A stretch of 64,000 nucleotides of DNA from Arcticibacter tournemirensis (GTDB taxonomy: Bacteria; Bacteroidota; Bacteroidia; Sphingobacteriales; Sphingobacteriaceae), in contig NZ_VFPL01000001.1 in assembly GCF_006716645.1 (NCBI RefSeq), positions 4,960,001 to 5,024,000 on the forward strand, read 5' to 3'. Both the position numbers and the translations under genes were made by a program. Each line of letters opens with the position of its first letter. The first letter of the stretch is position 1. Of this stretch, positions 1 through 8,383 are shown in pieces. A model generated the notes under the pieces. That model saw only the letters and a list, made by a program, of their open reading frames with translations, was not told the origin of the DNA and searched no databases.

Positions 1-1
1 A

Positions 2-388
2 TATATCGAAAATCCATTAAAAGAAGCATGGCAGATCTTAAAACAATCGCATCATTATAAAGACACGGTATTTATTATAGAAGCCGCCATCAGCAAGACG
101 TTCCCTTCCGATAAAAAATACAGCTATTCGGAACGAAATGGAGTAGTTACCAGACAATATTCACGCGCTTATTCAAAGGCCTTCCATGATGCTCTAAATG
201 GGATGGTAGAAGAACGGATGCGTTCTGCTATTCTCGAAACAGGATCCTACTGGTATTCTGCGTGGGTAGACGCCGGCCAGCCAAACTTAAATCAATTTAA
301 ATCGCATATCGACCCCGAAGAAAAAACAGGCGACAAAGACGATAAACTCTTTCGCAAGGGCAAAGTCCTTGGCAGGCCAGACCTGTGA
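2..388 (+). CDS. Zinc-dependent phospholipase C / S1-P1 nuclease-like protein, C-terminal part
   Basis: The reading frame is open from the window edge (codons start at base 2), so the 5' part, including any signal peptide and most zinc ligands, lies outside the window. The visible 128 residues include SDKKYSYSERNG, a YSKAFHDALNGMVEERM segment and the closing YWYSAWVDAGQPNL. From family memory, this tail is typical of Bacteroidota proteins annotated as zinc-dependent phospholipase C / S1-P1 nuclease-like; such enzymes are exported and cleave phosphodiester bonds. The stop codon TGA (386-388) lies inside a 7-nt repeat array. It converges with the DedA gene. The assignment rests on the C-terminus only, so phospholipase and nuclease activity cannot be told apart. 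Confidence 0.6.
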   Translation, partial: YIENPLKEAWQILKQSHHYKDTVFIIEAAISKTFPSDKKYSYSERNGVVTRQYSRAYSKAFHDALNGMVEERMRSAILETGSYWYSAWVDAGQPNLNQFKSHIDPEEKTGDKDDKLFRKGKVLGRPDL

Positions 389-420
389 GTTAAACGTGCA
401 AGGTTGAGAGTTGAACGTAT
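384..420 (+). repeat. Post-stop heptad array (locus 1)
   Basis: About five 7-nt units of the type GAGTTGA / AGGTTGA run from the stop codon of the upstream gene. TGA or TAA recurs at 7-nt steps, so stops fall in different frames. Same class as the arrays after gldG, prs, rfbB, galE and others in this window. Confidence 0.6.
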
Positions 421-462
421 GTTCTCTAGCTTAAGGCTGTCGTCTGCCGATTGATCTTAGCT

Positions 463-1113
463 TTAAGCTTTTTCAGCTTTACTTCGCCCCCGGAATATTT
501 CAATAACCGGCGGTACCAGCGAAAGAAGGATAATGGCAAAGATTACATAAGTGAAATTATCTTTTATAACCGGAAGTCCCCCAAAGAAATAGCCAATAAA
601 TAGAAATGAAGAAACCCACAGTATACCGCCTACTATATTATAAGATGCAAAACGACCATAACTCATCGTGCCCACCCCTGCAACGAAAGGTGCGAACGTA
701 CGTACGATCGGAACAAAACGAGCATATATAATAGTCTTTCCCCCATGCTTTAAATAAAATGCCTGGGTTTTCTCAAGATATTCCTTCTTCAGTAATTTGT
801 ACTTTCCGCTGAAAGCCTTAGGGCCTACATAATCACCAATATGGTAATTCGTCAAATCACCAAGAATGGCAGCAATAATCAGCAACAGGCACATTAAGAA
901 GATATTTAGCTCGCTTTCTGGTTTGGCAATGATAGCGCCAGCTGCAAATAAGAGCGAGTCACCGGGAAGAAAAGGAGTTACAACAAATCCGGTTTCGGCA
1001 AAAATAACAAGGAACAGAATCAGATATGTCCATGTTTGATAGTCATTTACTATTTCGACAAGATGCTTATCGATATGTAAAACGAAGTCGATGAGTGTGC
1101 TAATAAATTCCAA
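463..1113 (-). CDS. DedA/VTT-domain membrane protein
   Basis: A 216-residue inner-membrane protein. It has the DedA signature near residues 38-62 (FAETGFVVTPFLPGDSLLFA) and the second conserved block YARFVPIVRTFAPFVAGVG, followed by C-terminal hydrophobic helices. DedA/VTT proteins are membrane proteins linked to lipid scrambling or undecaprenyl-phosphate recycling and to proton-dependent stress tolerance; the exact role here cannot be read from sequence. Length is normal for the family. A candidate TAnnTTTG box lies 20 nt upstream. The last codons and stop sit in AGCTTTA-like low-complexity sequence. Confidence 0.9.
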   Translation of the reverse strand: MEFISTLIDFVLHIDKHLVEIVNDYQTWTYLILFLVIFAETGFVVTPFLPGDSLLFAAGAIIAKPESELNIFLMCLLLIIAAILGDLTNYHIGDYVGPKAFSGKYKLLKKEYLEKTQAFYLKHGGKTIIYARFVPIVRTFAPFVAGVGTMSYGRFASYNIVGGILWVSSFLFIGYFFGGLPVIKDNFTYVIFAIILLSLVPPVIEIFRGRSKAEKA

Positions 1114-1132
1114 AGCGTTGATTAAATTGTTG

Positions 1133-1140
1133 CAAAAATA
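1133..1140 (-). promoter_or_regulatory. Candidate -7 box for the DedA gene
   Basis: On the minus strand this reads TATTTTTG, a perfect match to the Bacteroidota -7 consensus TAnnTTTG, 19 nt before the ATG. No clear -33 TTG at the usual distance. Confidence 0.4.
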
Positions 1141-1179
1141 ACAATATAAGGCGGATTACATCTTTATTTGAAGGATTCC

Positions 1180-1899
1180 TTATCGTCTGTGTTCTTTATA
1201 AGATAGATTCAATTTGTTATTCTGAACGCCGTTCCACAAGTAAAATGTATAAATTCTGCGGGCTACTGCCTTAAAGTTCAGAGTTACAAGCGGTGTATTT
1301 CCGGCGGCAGGCTTGACTACGATTTGATGTGCGCTGGTGTCGATCATTGAATAATCACTCATCTTCAGGTATTCCTGGCCACTAAAAATACTTGCACTGT
1401 CTTTTATCCCTATATCGACGTTTCCGGCCGACGAGCTTAAGTTAACAAACCTCATCTTAGCGTGGTTTAATGAGTCGGGAGCAGATAAGTCATCCCCTAC
1501 AAGCATCAATTGAGGAGAAGAAGAAGGCCCGGTAATAAAGCAACTATAATATCTCTCCGGATCCAGAGAAGCGCTTATCTGAGCAATGGGGGTAGTCGTA
1601 CCATCGCCCGCAGAAACACCTGCAATCTGCCAGGTTCCCGAATAGATCTGATTATACACGCTGACGCTATCCAGGTCGACGGTACCTGTACGGAGCCTGT
1701 TATTATCAATTAAAAAATCTATACCGCTTGGCGATGGACTATACGAATTAAAAAACATAACGTATGATCTCTGCGGACGCGATTCGTCATCACCTTCAAC
1801 GCAGGCTGAAAATAGGCTGACAACAGACAACAGTGTAACGAAGACGGCCAAACCGCTATTCAGTTTCAATGACCCGATTTTTAGCCACATGTATTTCAT
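1180..1899 (-). CDS. DUF4397 domain lipoprotein-like protein (paralogue 1)
   Basis: A 239-residue exported protein. I start it at the ATG at 1899 (MKYMWLKIG...), because the longer in-frame extension to 1998 runs through a rho-independent terminator (1977-2012). An N-terminal hydrophobic segment ends in LFSACVEG, a plausible lipobox. The core segment AKMRFVNLSSSAGNVDIGI and the LVGDDLSAPDS linker are shared with the two paralogues upstream. The family (DUF4397) consists of cell-envelope beta-sandwich proteins with no established function. It is the most divergent of the three and is likely anchored in the outer membrane. Transcribed separately from paralogue 2. Confidence 0.8.
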   Translation of the reverse strand: MKYMWLKIGSLKLNSGLAVFVTLLSVVSLFSACVEGDDESRPQRSYVMFFNSYSPSPSGIDFLIDNNRLRTGTVDLDSVSVYNQIYSGTWQIAGVSAGDGTTTPIAQISASLDPERYYSCFITGPSSSPQLMLVGDDLSAPDSLNHAKMRFVNLSSSAGNVDIGIKDSASIFSGQEYLKMSDYSMIDTSAHQIVVKPAAGNTPLVTLNFKAVARRIYTFYLWNGVQNNKLNLSYKEHRR

Positions 1900-1976
1900 T
1901 GAGGTAAAATTATTAAAATACGCTGCAATAGTATAATTATTTCTTAGGCAGAATGCAGACGATTCCCTGGTGCTAA

Positions 1977-2012
1977 ATAAAAAAAGAGGCATTATCATTA
2001 AAATGCCTCTTT
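1977..2012 (-). terminator. Rho-independent terminator of DUF4397 paralogue 2
   Basis: A 12-bp perfect stem (AAAAGAGGCATT 1981-1992 / AATGCCTCTTTT 2001-2012) with an 8-nt loop, followed on the minus strand by a T-rich run. It ends the gene at 2034-2768. Confidence 0.85.
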
Positions 2013-2033
2013 TATTTACAGTTACACCAATTC

Positions 2034-2768
2034 TTATTTGGCAGCTTCGGTATGGTCTACCTTTCCGATACCCAGCGCCTTGGTACCAGTTCCGTTTTTA
2101 ACTCCCCTTAGATACAGGGAATATGAACTTCCTTGTACGGGTGTAAAAGTATATGTTGCAAGAGGATTGGTGGTCGTACCTGTTTCATACACATTTACTT
2201 CAGTTGCGCCGGCGGTATATCCTTTAAACTCAGGATTAGGTTGACCTTCAGCACCGTGAAATTTCACATTCGTTAGCTTTTCAGTCGAGGTGCTGAATAC
2301 AACGTCCACCGCTCCCGCGCTCTTACTTGCGTTAACAAAACGAATGGCAGCGTTACCGGCAGCAGGTGTAATCATCTTATCTTCCACAACAAAAGAAGAA
2401 TCTCCTTTTCCTGCCACATAAACCGAATACGATTTGTCGCCCATAGGCACACGTCCTCCGGTTATTGCGGTGTTCGTATTTGAAGCATTAAAGAAGGCAA
2501 TGGAAGCACCCTCTACCAAACCTTTATAATAAGACGAATTGTTTGAATAGGGGACAGCTGTTTGGGCAGCAGTACCATTATACCAGAAATACACTCCTTC
2601 CTGCGCATTAGGATCGGCATTAACAGCCAGAAGATCAGCATATTTAGGCACATAATCATCATCTTTACTCTTCAAGCAGGAGCTTAACAACACAGCAAAT
2701 AAAAACAGCACAAAGCCCGTTGAAAGATATCCTTGAAATTTCTTAGGCAGGTAATTATCCAATCTCAT
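2034..2768 (-). CDS. DUF4397 domain lipoprotein (paralogue 2)
   Basis: A 244-residue protein with a signal peptide ending in a lipobox-like LLSSCLKS (Cys near residue 31), so probably an outer-membrane lipoprotein. The DUF4397 signature is AAIRFVNASKSAGAVDVVF, followed by a C-terminal strand-rich half ending near SYSLYLRGV. It lies between two paralogues in tandem and ends in its own terminator at 1977-2012. No catalytic motif is visible and the function of the family is unknown. Confidence 0.85.
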   Translation of the reverse strand: MRLDNYLPKKFQGYLSTGFVLFLFAVLLSSCLKSKDDDYVPKYADLLAVNADPNAQEGVYFWYNGTAAQTAVPYSNNSSYYKGLVEGASIAFFNASNTNTAITGGRVPMGDKSYSVYVAGKGDSSFVVEDKMITPAAGNAAIRFVNASKSAGAVDVVFSTSTEKLTNVKFHGAEGQPNPEFKGYTAGATEVNVYETGTTTNPLATYTFTPVQGSSYSLYLRGVKNGTGTKALGIGKVDHTEAAK

Positions 2769-2841
2769 AATCTTAGTTAAATGCGTTAAACATAAAATAT
2801 CCTTACGTAACGTTGCAAAACAACGCTACAAAGGCTACGAT

Positions 2842-2881
2842 AAAAAAAGCAAAAGCCCGGCCAAAGCAATTGACCGGGCTT
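2842..2881 (-). terminator. Rho-independent terminator of DUF4397 paralogue 3
   Basis: Stem AAGCCCGG (2853-2860) / CCGGGCTT (2874-2881), with a T-rich tract on the minus strand from the A-run at 2842-2848. It lies just downstream of the gene at 2905-3582. Confidence 0.85.
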
Positions 2882-2904
2882 CTGTATCACAATTATTACA
2901 AGTC

Positions 2905-3582
2905 TTAGTTATGTGAAATAACCTGTAAACTTACTTCGCTTGAACCTTTTAGTATTACGGTGTAAATCCTTCCGGCGTTCAACGCAGCGAAGTTCAGTGC
3001 AAGATTGCTGTTAGCTTGCCCTGCAGGATATACATTCAGTACTTGAGCTCCGGCCTCTACTTCGAAGAAATTAGAAACATCTCCGTACGCTACATTTGAG
3101 ACCAATTTGTTGTTTGCAACAACCCCCAGGTCAACTTTACCTGCGGCAGAATTCAGGTGTACAAAGCGTATCTTCGCCTTACCTGAAGCTGGTGCACTAA
3201 GATCATCTTCCGTCGCGGTAATCTTCGCAGAGTTACCTGTTCCCGACAAAATAAAAGTATAATTTTTGTTATCCTTCAAATCAACATCTTCTGACGCATA
3301 TACCTCGGAAGAACCGGTTGTTTTGAATTCTACGTCGCGGTCGTTACCCGAATTGGTGGTAGCGATATAACTCGATGCCTGATTCTCGGATACGGTTGTA
3401 ACTTTAGTACCGTCTATGTAAAAGTCCTGTGAGCCTGAAGCTTCGGCAGAATTCACTACTTTTACATTCACCGACTTCCCATTTTCAATATCGTCATCAT
3501 CGGAGCATGAACTGAATAATACGGTACCAAATACCGCCGCAATTAATGGAAGCTTTCTAAAAAGAGTCCTATTAGTTTTCAT
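2905..3582 (-). CDS. DUF4397 domain lipoprotein (paralogue 3)
   Basis: A 225-residue protein with signal peptide and lipobox-like VLFSSCSDDDD (Cys near residue 26). The acidic run after the cysteine resembles a Bacteroidota lipoprotein export signal. The DUF4397 core AKIRFVHLNSAAGKVDLGV is nearly repeated in paralogue 1, and both carry a DDLSAP linker before it. It looks like a surface beta-sandwich protein of unknown function. First gene of the tandem triplet; terminated at 2842-2881. An AT-rich region follows upstream (3583-3735) without a clear promoter match. Confidence 0.85.
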   Translation of the reverse strand: MKTNRTLFRKLPLIAAVFGTVLFSSCSDDDDIENGKSVNVKVVNSAEASGSQDFYIDGTKVTTVSENQASSYIATTNSGNDRDVEFKTTGSSEVYASEDVDLKDNKNYTFILSGTGNSAKITATEDDLSAPASGKAKIRFVHLNSAAGKVDLGVVANNKLVSNVAYGDVSNFFEVEAGAQVLNVYPAGQANSNLALNFAALNAGRIYTVILKGSSEVSLQVISHN

Positions 3583-3735
3583 AGTTTTTGTAAATTAATT
3601 AATTAAACATTTTTCTAAATTATGCTACAACACAAATCGCTGCCTTTTTTTGCATAACACTACCCCTTATGCAAATCGCAGACCATATACCGAAAACAGA
3701 TTTGGTTCAACACGCTGTATGCCTCCAAATGCGGA

Positions 3736-3773
3736 CAAAAAAAATGGGCTATGCGAAAACATAGCCCATTTTT
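3736..3773 (-). terminator. Rho-independent terminator of dnaN
   Basis: Stem AAAATGGGCTATG (3741-3753) / CATAGCCCATTTT (3760-3772) with a 6-nt CGAAAA loop. A-runs on the left give an 8-nt T tract on the minus strand. Symmetrical enough to act in both directions. Confidence 0.9.
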
Positions 3774-3874
3774 AGATTTTATACGTCTTAAAGTCAGAAT
3801 ATTACAAATATCCCAATTTTATAATCCAAATAGCTTAGGATTTTAGAAACTTGCTAATATAAATGTCTCCTATA

Positions 3875-4999
3875 CTATGCATAAGTGTTCAGCATAACAG
3901 GCATCACCAGCATTAATACATCTTCTTTATCGTCGTTAGTTTGCGGAATAAGCAAGCCAGCACGGTTAGGGGTACTCATCTCTAGAGTTACTTCCTCTCC
4001 GCTCATGTTATTTAACATCTCAATAAGGAAGCGCGCATTAAACCCTATTTCCATATCCTCTCCTTCATACTGGCAGCTCAGGCGCTCATGGGCCTCGTTA
4101 GCAAAATCAATATCTTCCGAAGAAATATTCAGCTCACTTCCATTAATCTTCAGACGCACCTGATGAGTTGTCTTATTGGCAAAAATCACAACTCTCCGAA
4201 GCGACGCAAGGAACAATGCCCTGTCAATGGTCATCAGGTTAGTATTATTCTGAGGGATAACCGCTTCATAGTCCGGATAGCGTTCGTCGATCAGGCGGCA
4301 AATCAAATTGATGCTTCCAAAGCGGAAGAACGCGCTTGTTGTATTATATTCAACCGAGACATTAACATCATCAGCCGGAAGAGACGACTTTAACAACGTT
4401 AAAGCTTTCTTTGGCAAAATAAAAGAGGCCGATTGATCAGCCTTCGCATCCTTACGCCTGTAGCGAACCAGCTTATGGGCGTCTGTAGAAACGAATGTAA
4501 GGTGAGAGGGCGTTAGCTGGCAGTAAACTCCGGTCATAGCAGGACGTAATTCATCATTGCTCACTGCAAAGAGCGTCTTGTTGATCGCTTCCGACAGTAC
4601 AGAAGCCGGAAGATTCACCGCTGAAGCATTTTCTACCGTCGGGATTTTTGGGAAGTCCTCCCCATTTTCTCCGCTCAGCTTGTATTTTCCATCGCCCGCA
4701 TTGATCTCAATGGCAAACGTGCTGTCATCGACGTTAAACGCGATAGGCTGGTCTGGAAGTGTTTTCAACGTTTCAAGCAGGATCTTAGACGGAATAGCAA
4801 TCTTCCCCTCCTCCTTAGACTCAACAGGCAGTGAAGTGGTCATACTGGTTTGAAGATCAGTCGCCGAAATGGTCAGAATTCCCTCCTTTATTTCGAAGAG
4901 AAAATTCTCAAGTATCGGCAGAACTGTACTACTGCTGGATGCTCCGTTTACCGCCTGCAACTGTTTTAATAATGTTGACGTCGAAACAATAAATCTCAT
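3875..4999 (-). CDS. dnaN: DNA polymerase III sliding clamp, beta subunit
   Basis: A 374-residue protein with full-length homology by eye to bacterial beta clamps. It begins MRFIVSTSTLLKQLQAVNGA and carries KYKLSGENGEDFPKIP, the typical end of domain I, and ends ...VMPVMLNTYA, like the C-terminal MPMR(L) strand of the clamp. It forms the ring that tethers replicative polymerase to DNA. It is not next to dnaA here; gldG lies upstream on the same strand, separated by a heptad array and its complementary arm. Terminated at 3736-3773. Confidence 0.97.
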   Translation of the reverse strand: MRFIVSTSTLLKQLQAVNGASSSSTVLPILENFLFEIKEGILTISATDLQTSMTTSLPVESKEEGKIAIPSKILLETLKTLPDQPIAFNVDDSTFAIEINAGDGKYKLSGENGEDFPKIPTVENASAVNLPASVLSEAINKTLFAVSNDELRPAMTGVYCQLTPSHLTFVSTDAHKLVRYRRKDAKADQSASFILPKKALTLLKSSLPADDVNVSVEYNTTSAFFRFGSINLICRLIDERYPDYEAVIPQNNTNLMTIDRALFLASLRRVVIFANKTTHQVRLKINGSELNISSEDIDFANEAHERLSCQYEGEDMEIGFNARFLIEMLNNMSGEEVTLEMSTPNRAGLLIPQTNDDKEDVLMLVMPVMLNTYA

Positions 5000-5107
5000 A
5001 TTTCAATAAATAAATTTCAATATTAATCCACCCGGGGGCAAAAAGAAGACTCCTGGGAGAAAAAGCCTTCAAACATCAAAAATAGAAAAGAAATTACAAG
5101 TATCAAG

Positions 5108-5286
5108 AAAGAAGTTATAGGTATTAAGTTTTAAGTAGTGGGTTGTAGGTTTGCCAGATACAACGATATCGTTTCTCCAGAATGACCTATTACTTACAGC
5201 TTACTACTTACAACCTGCAACTCACTACTCACACCCCACTACCTACAACCTACAACTCGCAACTTACAACCCACAACTTACAACCT
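5108..5286 (-). repeat. Post-stop heptad array of gldG with complementary arm (locus 2)
   Basis: From 5286 down to about 5193, the strand sense to gldG carries about 13 consecutive 7-nt units of the type GGTTGTA / AGTTGTG with no phase slip. The array includes the last two gldG codons and its TAA. A complementary arm (CCTACAACCCACTACTTA in the same sense) lies at about 5128-5155, so the RNA could fold into a long imperfect hairpin before dnaN. Confidence 0.7.
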
Positions 5287-6966
5287 AACGCTATACTTCC
5301 TTTTCCTGTAGACATACAGAACTACAGCCAGGATACTTAATAACACAAGGGGAAAGCAAACATTGATCACTTGCCAAATTGTTTTTTCCGATTTGATGCG
5401 TCCCTTATCCAGCAAACGCATCTTTACCTCCTTGGTACGCAGTTCTATGATGCCAGAGTCATCGGTTAAATAATCTATTGCATTGAGAAAAAAGGTCTTG
5501 TTACCATACTGCAGTCCCGTATATCGGTCAAACCCAAGGGGAAAGGGAGATCCGTCCTGACTGCTAACCTGGTTCTTTAAAATATCTCCATCAGCAATGA
5601 CAATCATTTTAGCAGGCCGGCTTTTATCTGCAGAAATGTCCTGTGCCGGAACTCCTTCCGGAACGGGTCTGTTCGTAAAGTTCGATGGAAATGTCCCTTC
5701 CAGGAGCACTCCGACCGGAAGGGGCGCACCTGAAAACGACTTCGGATCGGGCTGCTGTTCAACCATCTCCAGCGAGATCATTGAGGGAGCGTTTAATACC
5801 CGGCTGAAAGGAGAAGAAGCCAAAATAACATGTTTCTTCACTCCTTTTACAGCAATAGTATCTATGGTATTGGCAAACTCGCTGCGAATGCCATCAAGGT
5901 TTTTTACGAGAGGGTGCTGCGACAATGGCATAAAGATAGGATAGAACAGCCATGGAACCATTTGAATCTGTGCCTGCCCACCGGTATTTCCTACATTTAA
6001 GGGAATCTGAGAGCAGTTCATATCGGCAATCAGGTTATAGTTGATCCTGACCCCATATCTGAAAAGGAGGTCATCCAGGTTGAGTTTTTTTGCGAATGCG
6101 AGTTGTGAACCCATGCCGCGGAGGCTGTCGAGTTCAGCATTCACGTTATCAATCGTCCAGAATATATTCCCTCCCCTCATGAGGAAGTAGTCTATTTTGT
6201 ATTTCTCGACCTCAGTAAACTCTCTATCGGGCTTAGGCACCACCAGAACTTTCAGTGCGGCAAGCCCCTCCAATGAAATAGAACGAAGATCTACCCGGCC
6301 TGCTTCAAAAGCTCCCTGCAGGGAATTCATGGCATCGGCCAGTTGAAGATCTGTCAACTCACCATGCCCTTCAGTAAAACCTATCCTCGGCCTCCCGCCA
6401 CTTTTCACCTTCCTGATGGCGCTTGTAAAAACATATTCAAGGTTTTGAACCGAATTATTCAATACTTCCTCAGGAGAAACGCCCATCTTCGTTTGGAAAA
6501 AGTTCACTGGCATTTCCCTGCCTTTGTAAATAACCAGGGCCGACGGAAAGATGATCTTTTGAGACAATCCTTCTTCCGTTTTTACACTGAGATTCGTAGG
6601 ACTAAGTCCCTTTTCGGTAAGTTCCTGGTATAACTCATTATTACTTTGCTCTGTACCCAACGACGGGTTAACAAAATTAAAATGCAGCTTCCCATGAGAA
6701 TAGGCCTTATAATCGTTAAGCAGGTCGCGCACTTCAGAACGAAGATGTTTGAATCCGGCAGGAAAATCGCCCTCGAGATATACCGTTATCTGCATATCAT
6801 CATCAAGGGAAGCAAGCTCGTGTTTACTAATAGCCGAAAGGGTGTAACGTTTCTCTTTGGTAAAGTCTATCCTGGCAAAGAGAAACGAGGAAAGTACATT
6901 TACAATAACAACCAGTATTGTAAATATTCCAAGATACTGCAGATCCTTCTTTCTCACGTTCACCAT
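5278..6966 (-). CDS. gldG: Gliding-motility ABC transporter-associated protein GldG
   Basis: A 562-residue protein with a transmembrane helix near residues 12-31, a long exoplasmic region and a C-terminal helix (about 535-555) followed by a basic tail YRKRKYS. The region after the first helix (KRYTLSAISKHELASLDDDMQITVYL) and the RPRIGFTEGHGEL block are typical of GldG/ABC-type uncharacterised auxiliary proteins. In Flavobacterium, GldF and GldG with ATPase GldA form a transporter needed for gliding. It overlaps gldF by 7 bp, indicating an operon. No gldA is in the window, and gliding itself cannot be inferred. Confidence 0.9.
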   Translation of the reverse strand: MVNVRKKDLQYLGIFTILVVIVNVLSSFLFARIDFTKEKRYTLSAISKHELASLDDDMQITVYLEGDFPAGFKHLRSEVRDLLNDYKAYSHGKLHFNFVNPSLGTEQSNNELYQELTEKGLSPTNLSVKTEEGLSQKIIFPSALVIYKGREMPVNFFQTKMGVSPEEVLNNSVQNLEYVFTSAIRKVKSGGRPRIGFTEGHGELTDLQLADAMNSLQGAFEAGRVDLRSISLEGLAALKVLVVPKPDREFTEVEKYKIDYFLMRGGNIFWTIDNVNAELDSLRGMGSQLAFAKKLNLDDLLFRYGVRINYNLIADMNCSQIPLNVGNTGGQAQIQMVPWLFYPIFMPLSQHPLVKNLDGIRSEFANTIDTIAVKGVKKHVILASSPFSRVLNAPSMISLEMVEQQPDPKSFSGAPLPVGVLLEGTFPSNFTNRPVPEGVPAQDISADKSRPAKMIVIADGDILKNQVSSQDGSPFPLGFDRYTGLQYGNKTFFLNAIDYLTDDSGIIELRTKEVKMRLLDKGRIKSEKTIWQVINVCFPLVLLSILAVVLYVYRKRKYSVRL

Positions 6967-7688
6967 CTTCGTCCTCCCAACACTGTTTTTGTCGCTACCA
7001 GAAACAACAATATGAAGCTAATGAAATACACCAGGTCGCGCGTGTCAAGAACTCCCCTGCTTACCGACTGGTAATGTTCATTAATCCCCAGGGCTGTAAT
7101 AAATACATCAACAGACTGGAATGACAACAGCTGGCTCACAGAATCAAATCCGGAAAATGCAAAAAAGCACAAAAAGACAGCGATAATAAAAGAAACAATC
7201 TGATTGCGTGTAATGGAAGAAGCAAAAACGCCTATAGATACAAATGCAGAACCAAGCAGAAACAAACCAATGTAAGAACCTATAGTGGCCCCGCTATCTA
7301 TATTACCAGTTGTAACCCCTAACTGGTAAACTGAAAGATACCAGATAAGCGTTGGCACCAGCGAGGCGAGAACGATCGTAACACAGGCAAAAAATTTGCC
7401 GGCAATGATCTGCCAGTCTGTAAGCGGACTTGTAGCAAGAAGTTCAAAGGTTCCTTCTTTCTTTTCTTCTGCAAACGAACGCATGGTTACTGCAGGGATA
7501 AGAAACATAAAAACATAAGGGGTTATACTAAAAAAGCTGTCCAGACTTGCATAGCCATACTCCAGGATACTGCTGTCTGGAAACACCCATAAAAGAAGCC
7601 CTGTAACTAGCAAAAATACACCAATAGCTATGTACGCTACAGCAGAAGTAAAAAAACCAGTAATCTCTTTATTTAAAACAGCAAACAT
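6960..7688 (-). CDS. gldF: Gliding-motility ABC transporter permease GldF
   Basis: A 242-residue permease with six hydrophobic segments. It begins MFAVLNKEITGFFTSAVAYI, carries the ABC-2 permease block FAEEKKEGTFELLATSPLTDW that contacts the ATPase, and ends in a short basic tail GGRRW. This is the membrane subunit of the GldFG(A) transporter. It overlaps gldG by 7 bp. The gene at 7721-8242 ends 32 bp upstream on the same strand and may be co-transcribed. Confidence 0.92.
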   Translation of the reverse strand: MFAVLNKEITGFFTSAVAYIAIGVFLLVTGLLLWVFPDSSILEYGYASLDSFFSITPYVFMFLIPAVTMRSFAEEKKEGTFELLATSPLTDWQIIAGKFFACVTIVLASLVPTLIWYLSVYQLGVTTGNIDSGATIGSYIGLFLLGSAFVSIGVFASSITRNQIVSFIIAVFLCFFAFSGFDSVSQLLSFQSVDVFITALGINEHYQSVSRGVLDTRDLVYFISFILLFLVATKTVLGGRRW

Positions 7689-7720
7689 CGCTAAGATGAA
7701 AATAATGCAATCGTGCTTTT

Positions 7721-8242
7721 TTAGAATTGATACCCAACCTTAAAAGTCAATTGACTGATATTACCGCCTTCGCGGGTCCATGATTCGAAACGAATGCCCG
7801 TATTTATGGCAGACCTGCCGGTAAGCCTCCACGAAGCTCCGACTCCGGGAGTCATGATAAAAACAGTTCCCGCGCCTTGCTGAATACCAAGACCGGTACC
7901 AAGCTCCATCTGTGCATACAACACCGGACTAAAATAATATTTAGCGCCTGCCTTCATGGGGATATAGGTACGGGTTTCCACCGGAGTCTCCTTACCTCCC
8001 TGGTAAAACGACATCACTCCAGCCGCACCTGTAGCATATAAAGATTTGGTAACCGGAATATCCAATCCACCCGACCCTCCGAACCCGTACCCAAACTGCT
8101 TGCCATATTCTCCTCCCGGAATTGAGAATTCCAGATCGGCATTAAGCCTTGGCCTTACAGGATATGGGGCATTAGAATCAGTTTGAGCCATTGTGCTGTA
8201 CGAAGCCGCGGCAAACAATAAAGCTGTTACTATTCTTTTCAT
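7721..8242 (-). CDS. Small outer-membrane beta-barrel protein
   Basis: A 173-residue protein with a signal peptide ending at SYSTMAQ, then alternating hydrophobic/polar strands rich in Gly and aromatics and a terminal aromatic QF, the pattern of an OmpW/PF13568-like beta-barrel. No enzymatic motif. It lies upstream of gldF on the same strand. Function unknown: probably a small porin-like or structural outer-membrane protein. Confidence 0.7.
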   Translation of the reverse strand: MKRIVTALLFAAASYSTMAQTDSNAPYPVRPRLNADLEFSIPGGEYGKQFGYGFGGSGGLDIPVTKSLYATGAAGVMSFYQGGKETPVETRTYIPMKAGAKYYFSPVLYAQMELGTGLGIQQGAGTVFIMTPGVGASWRLTGRSAINTGIRFESWTREGGNISQLTFKVGYQF

Positions 8243-8383
8243 AATTCTTATACAAAGAAAGTTAATCTTACTATTAATTTCTAACAGAACTAAAGTATTA
8301 CAGTTTATTTTTATTGGCTTATGATATACAGGCTTATATATACCTGGGGTTCAGCCCTTCAAACAACAGACGAACCGGACCTC

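Noticed and set aside
5193-5286. CRISPR-like repeats
   Set aside because: Units are 7 nt, degenerate and contiguous, with no spacers; no cas genes in the window.
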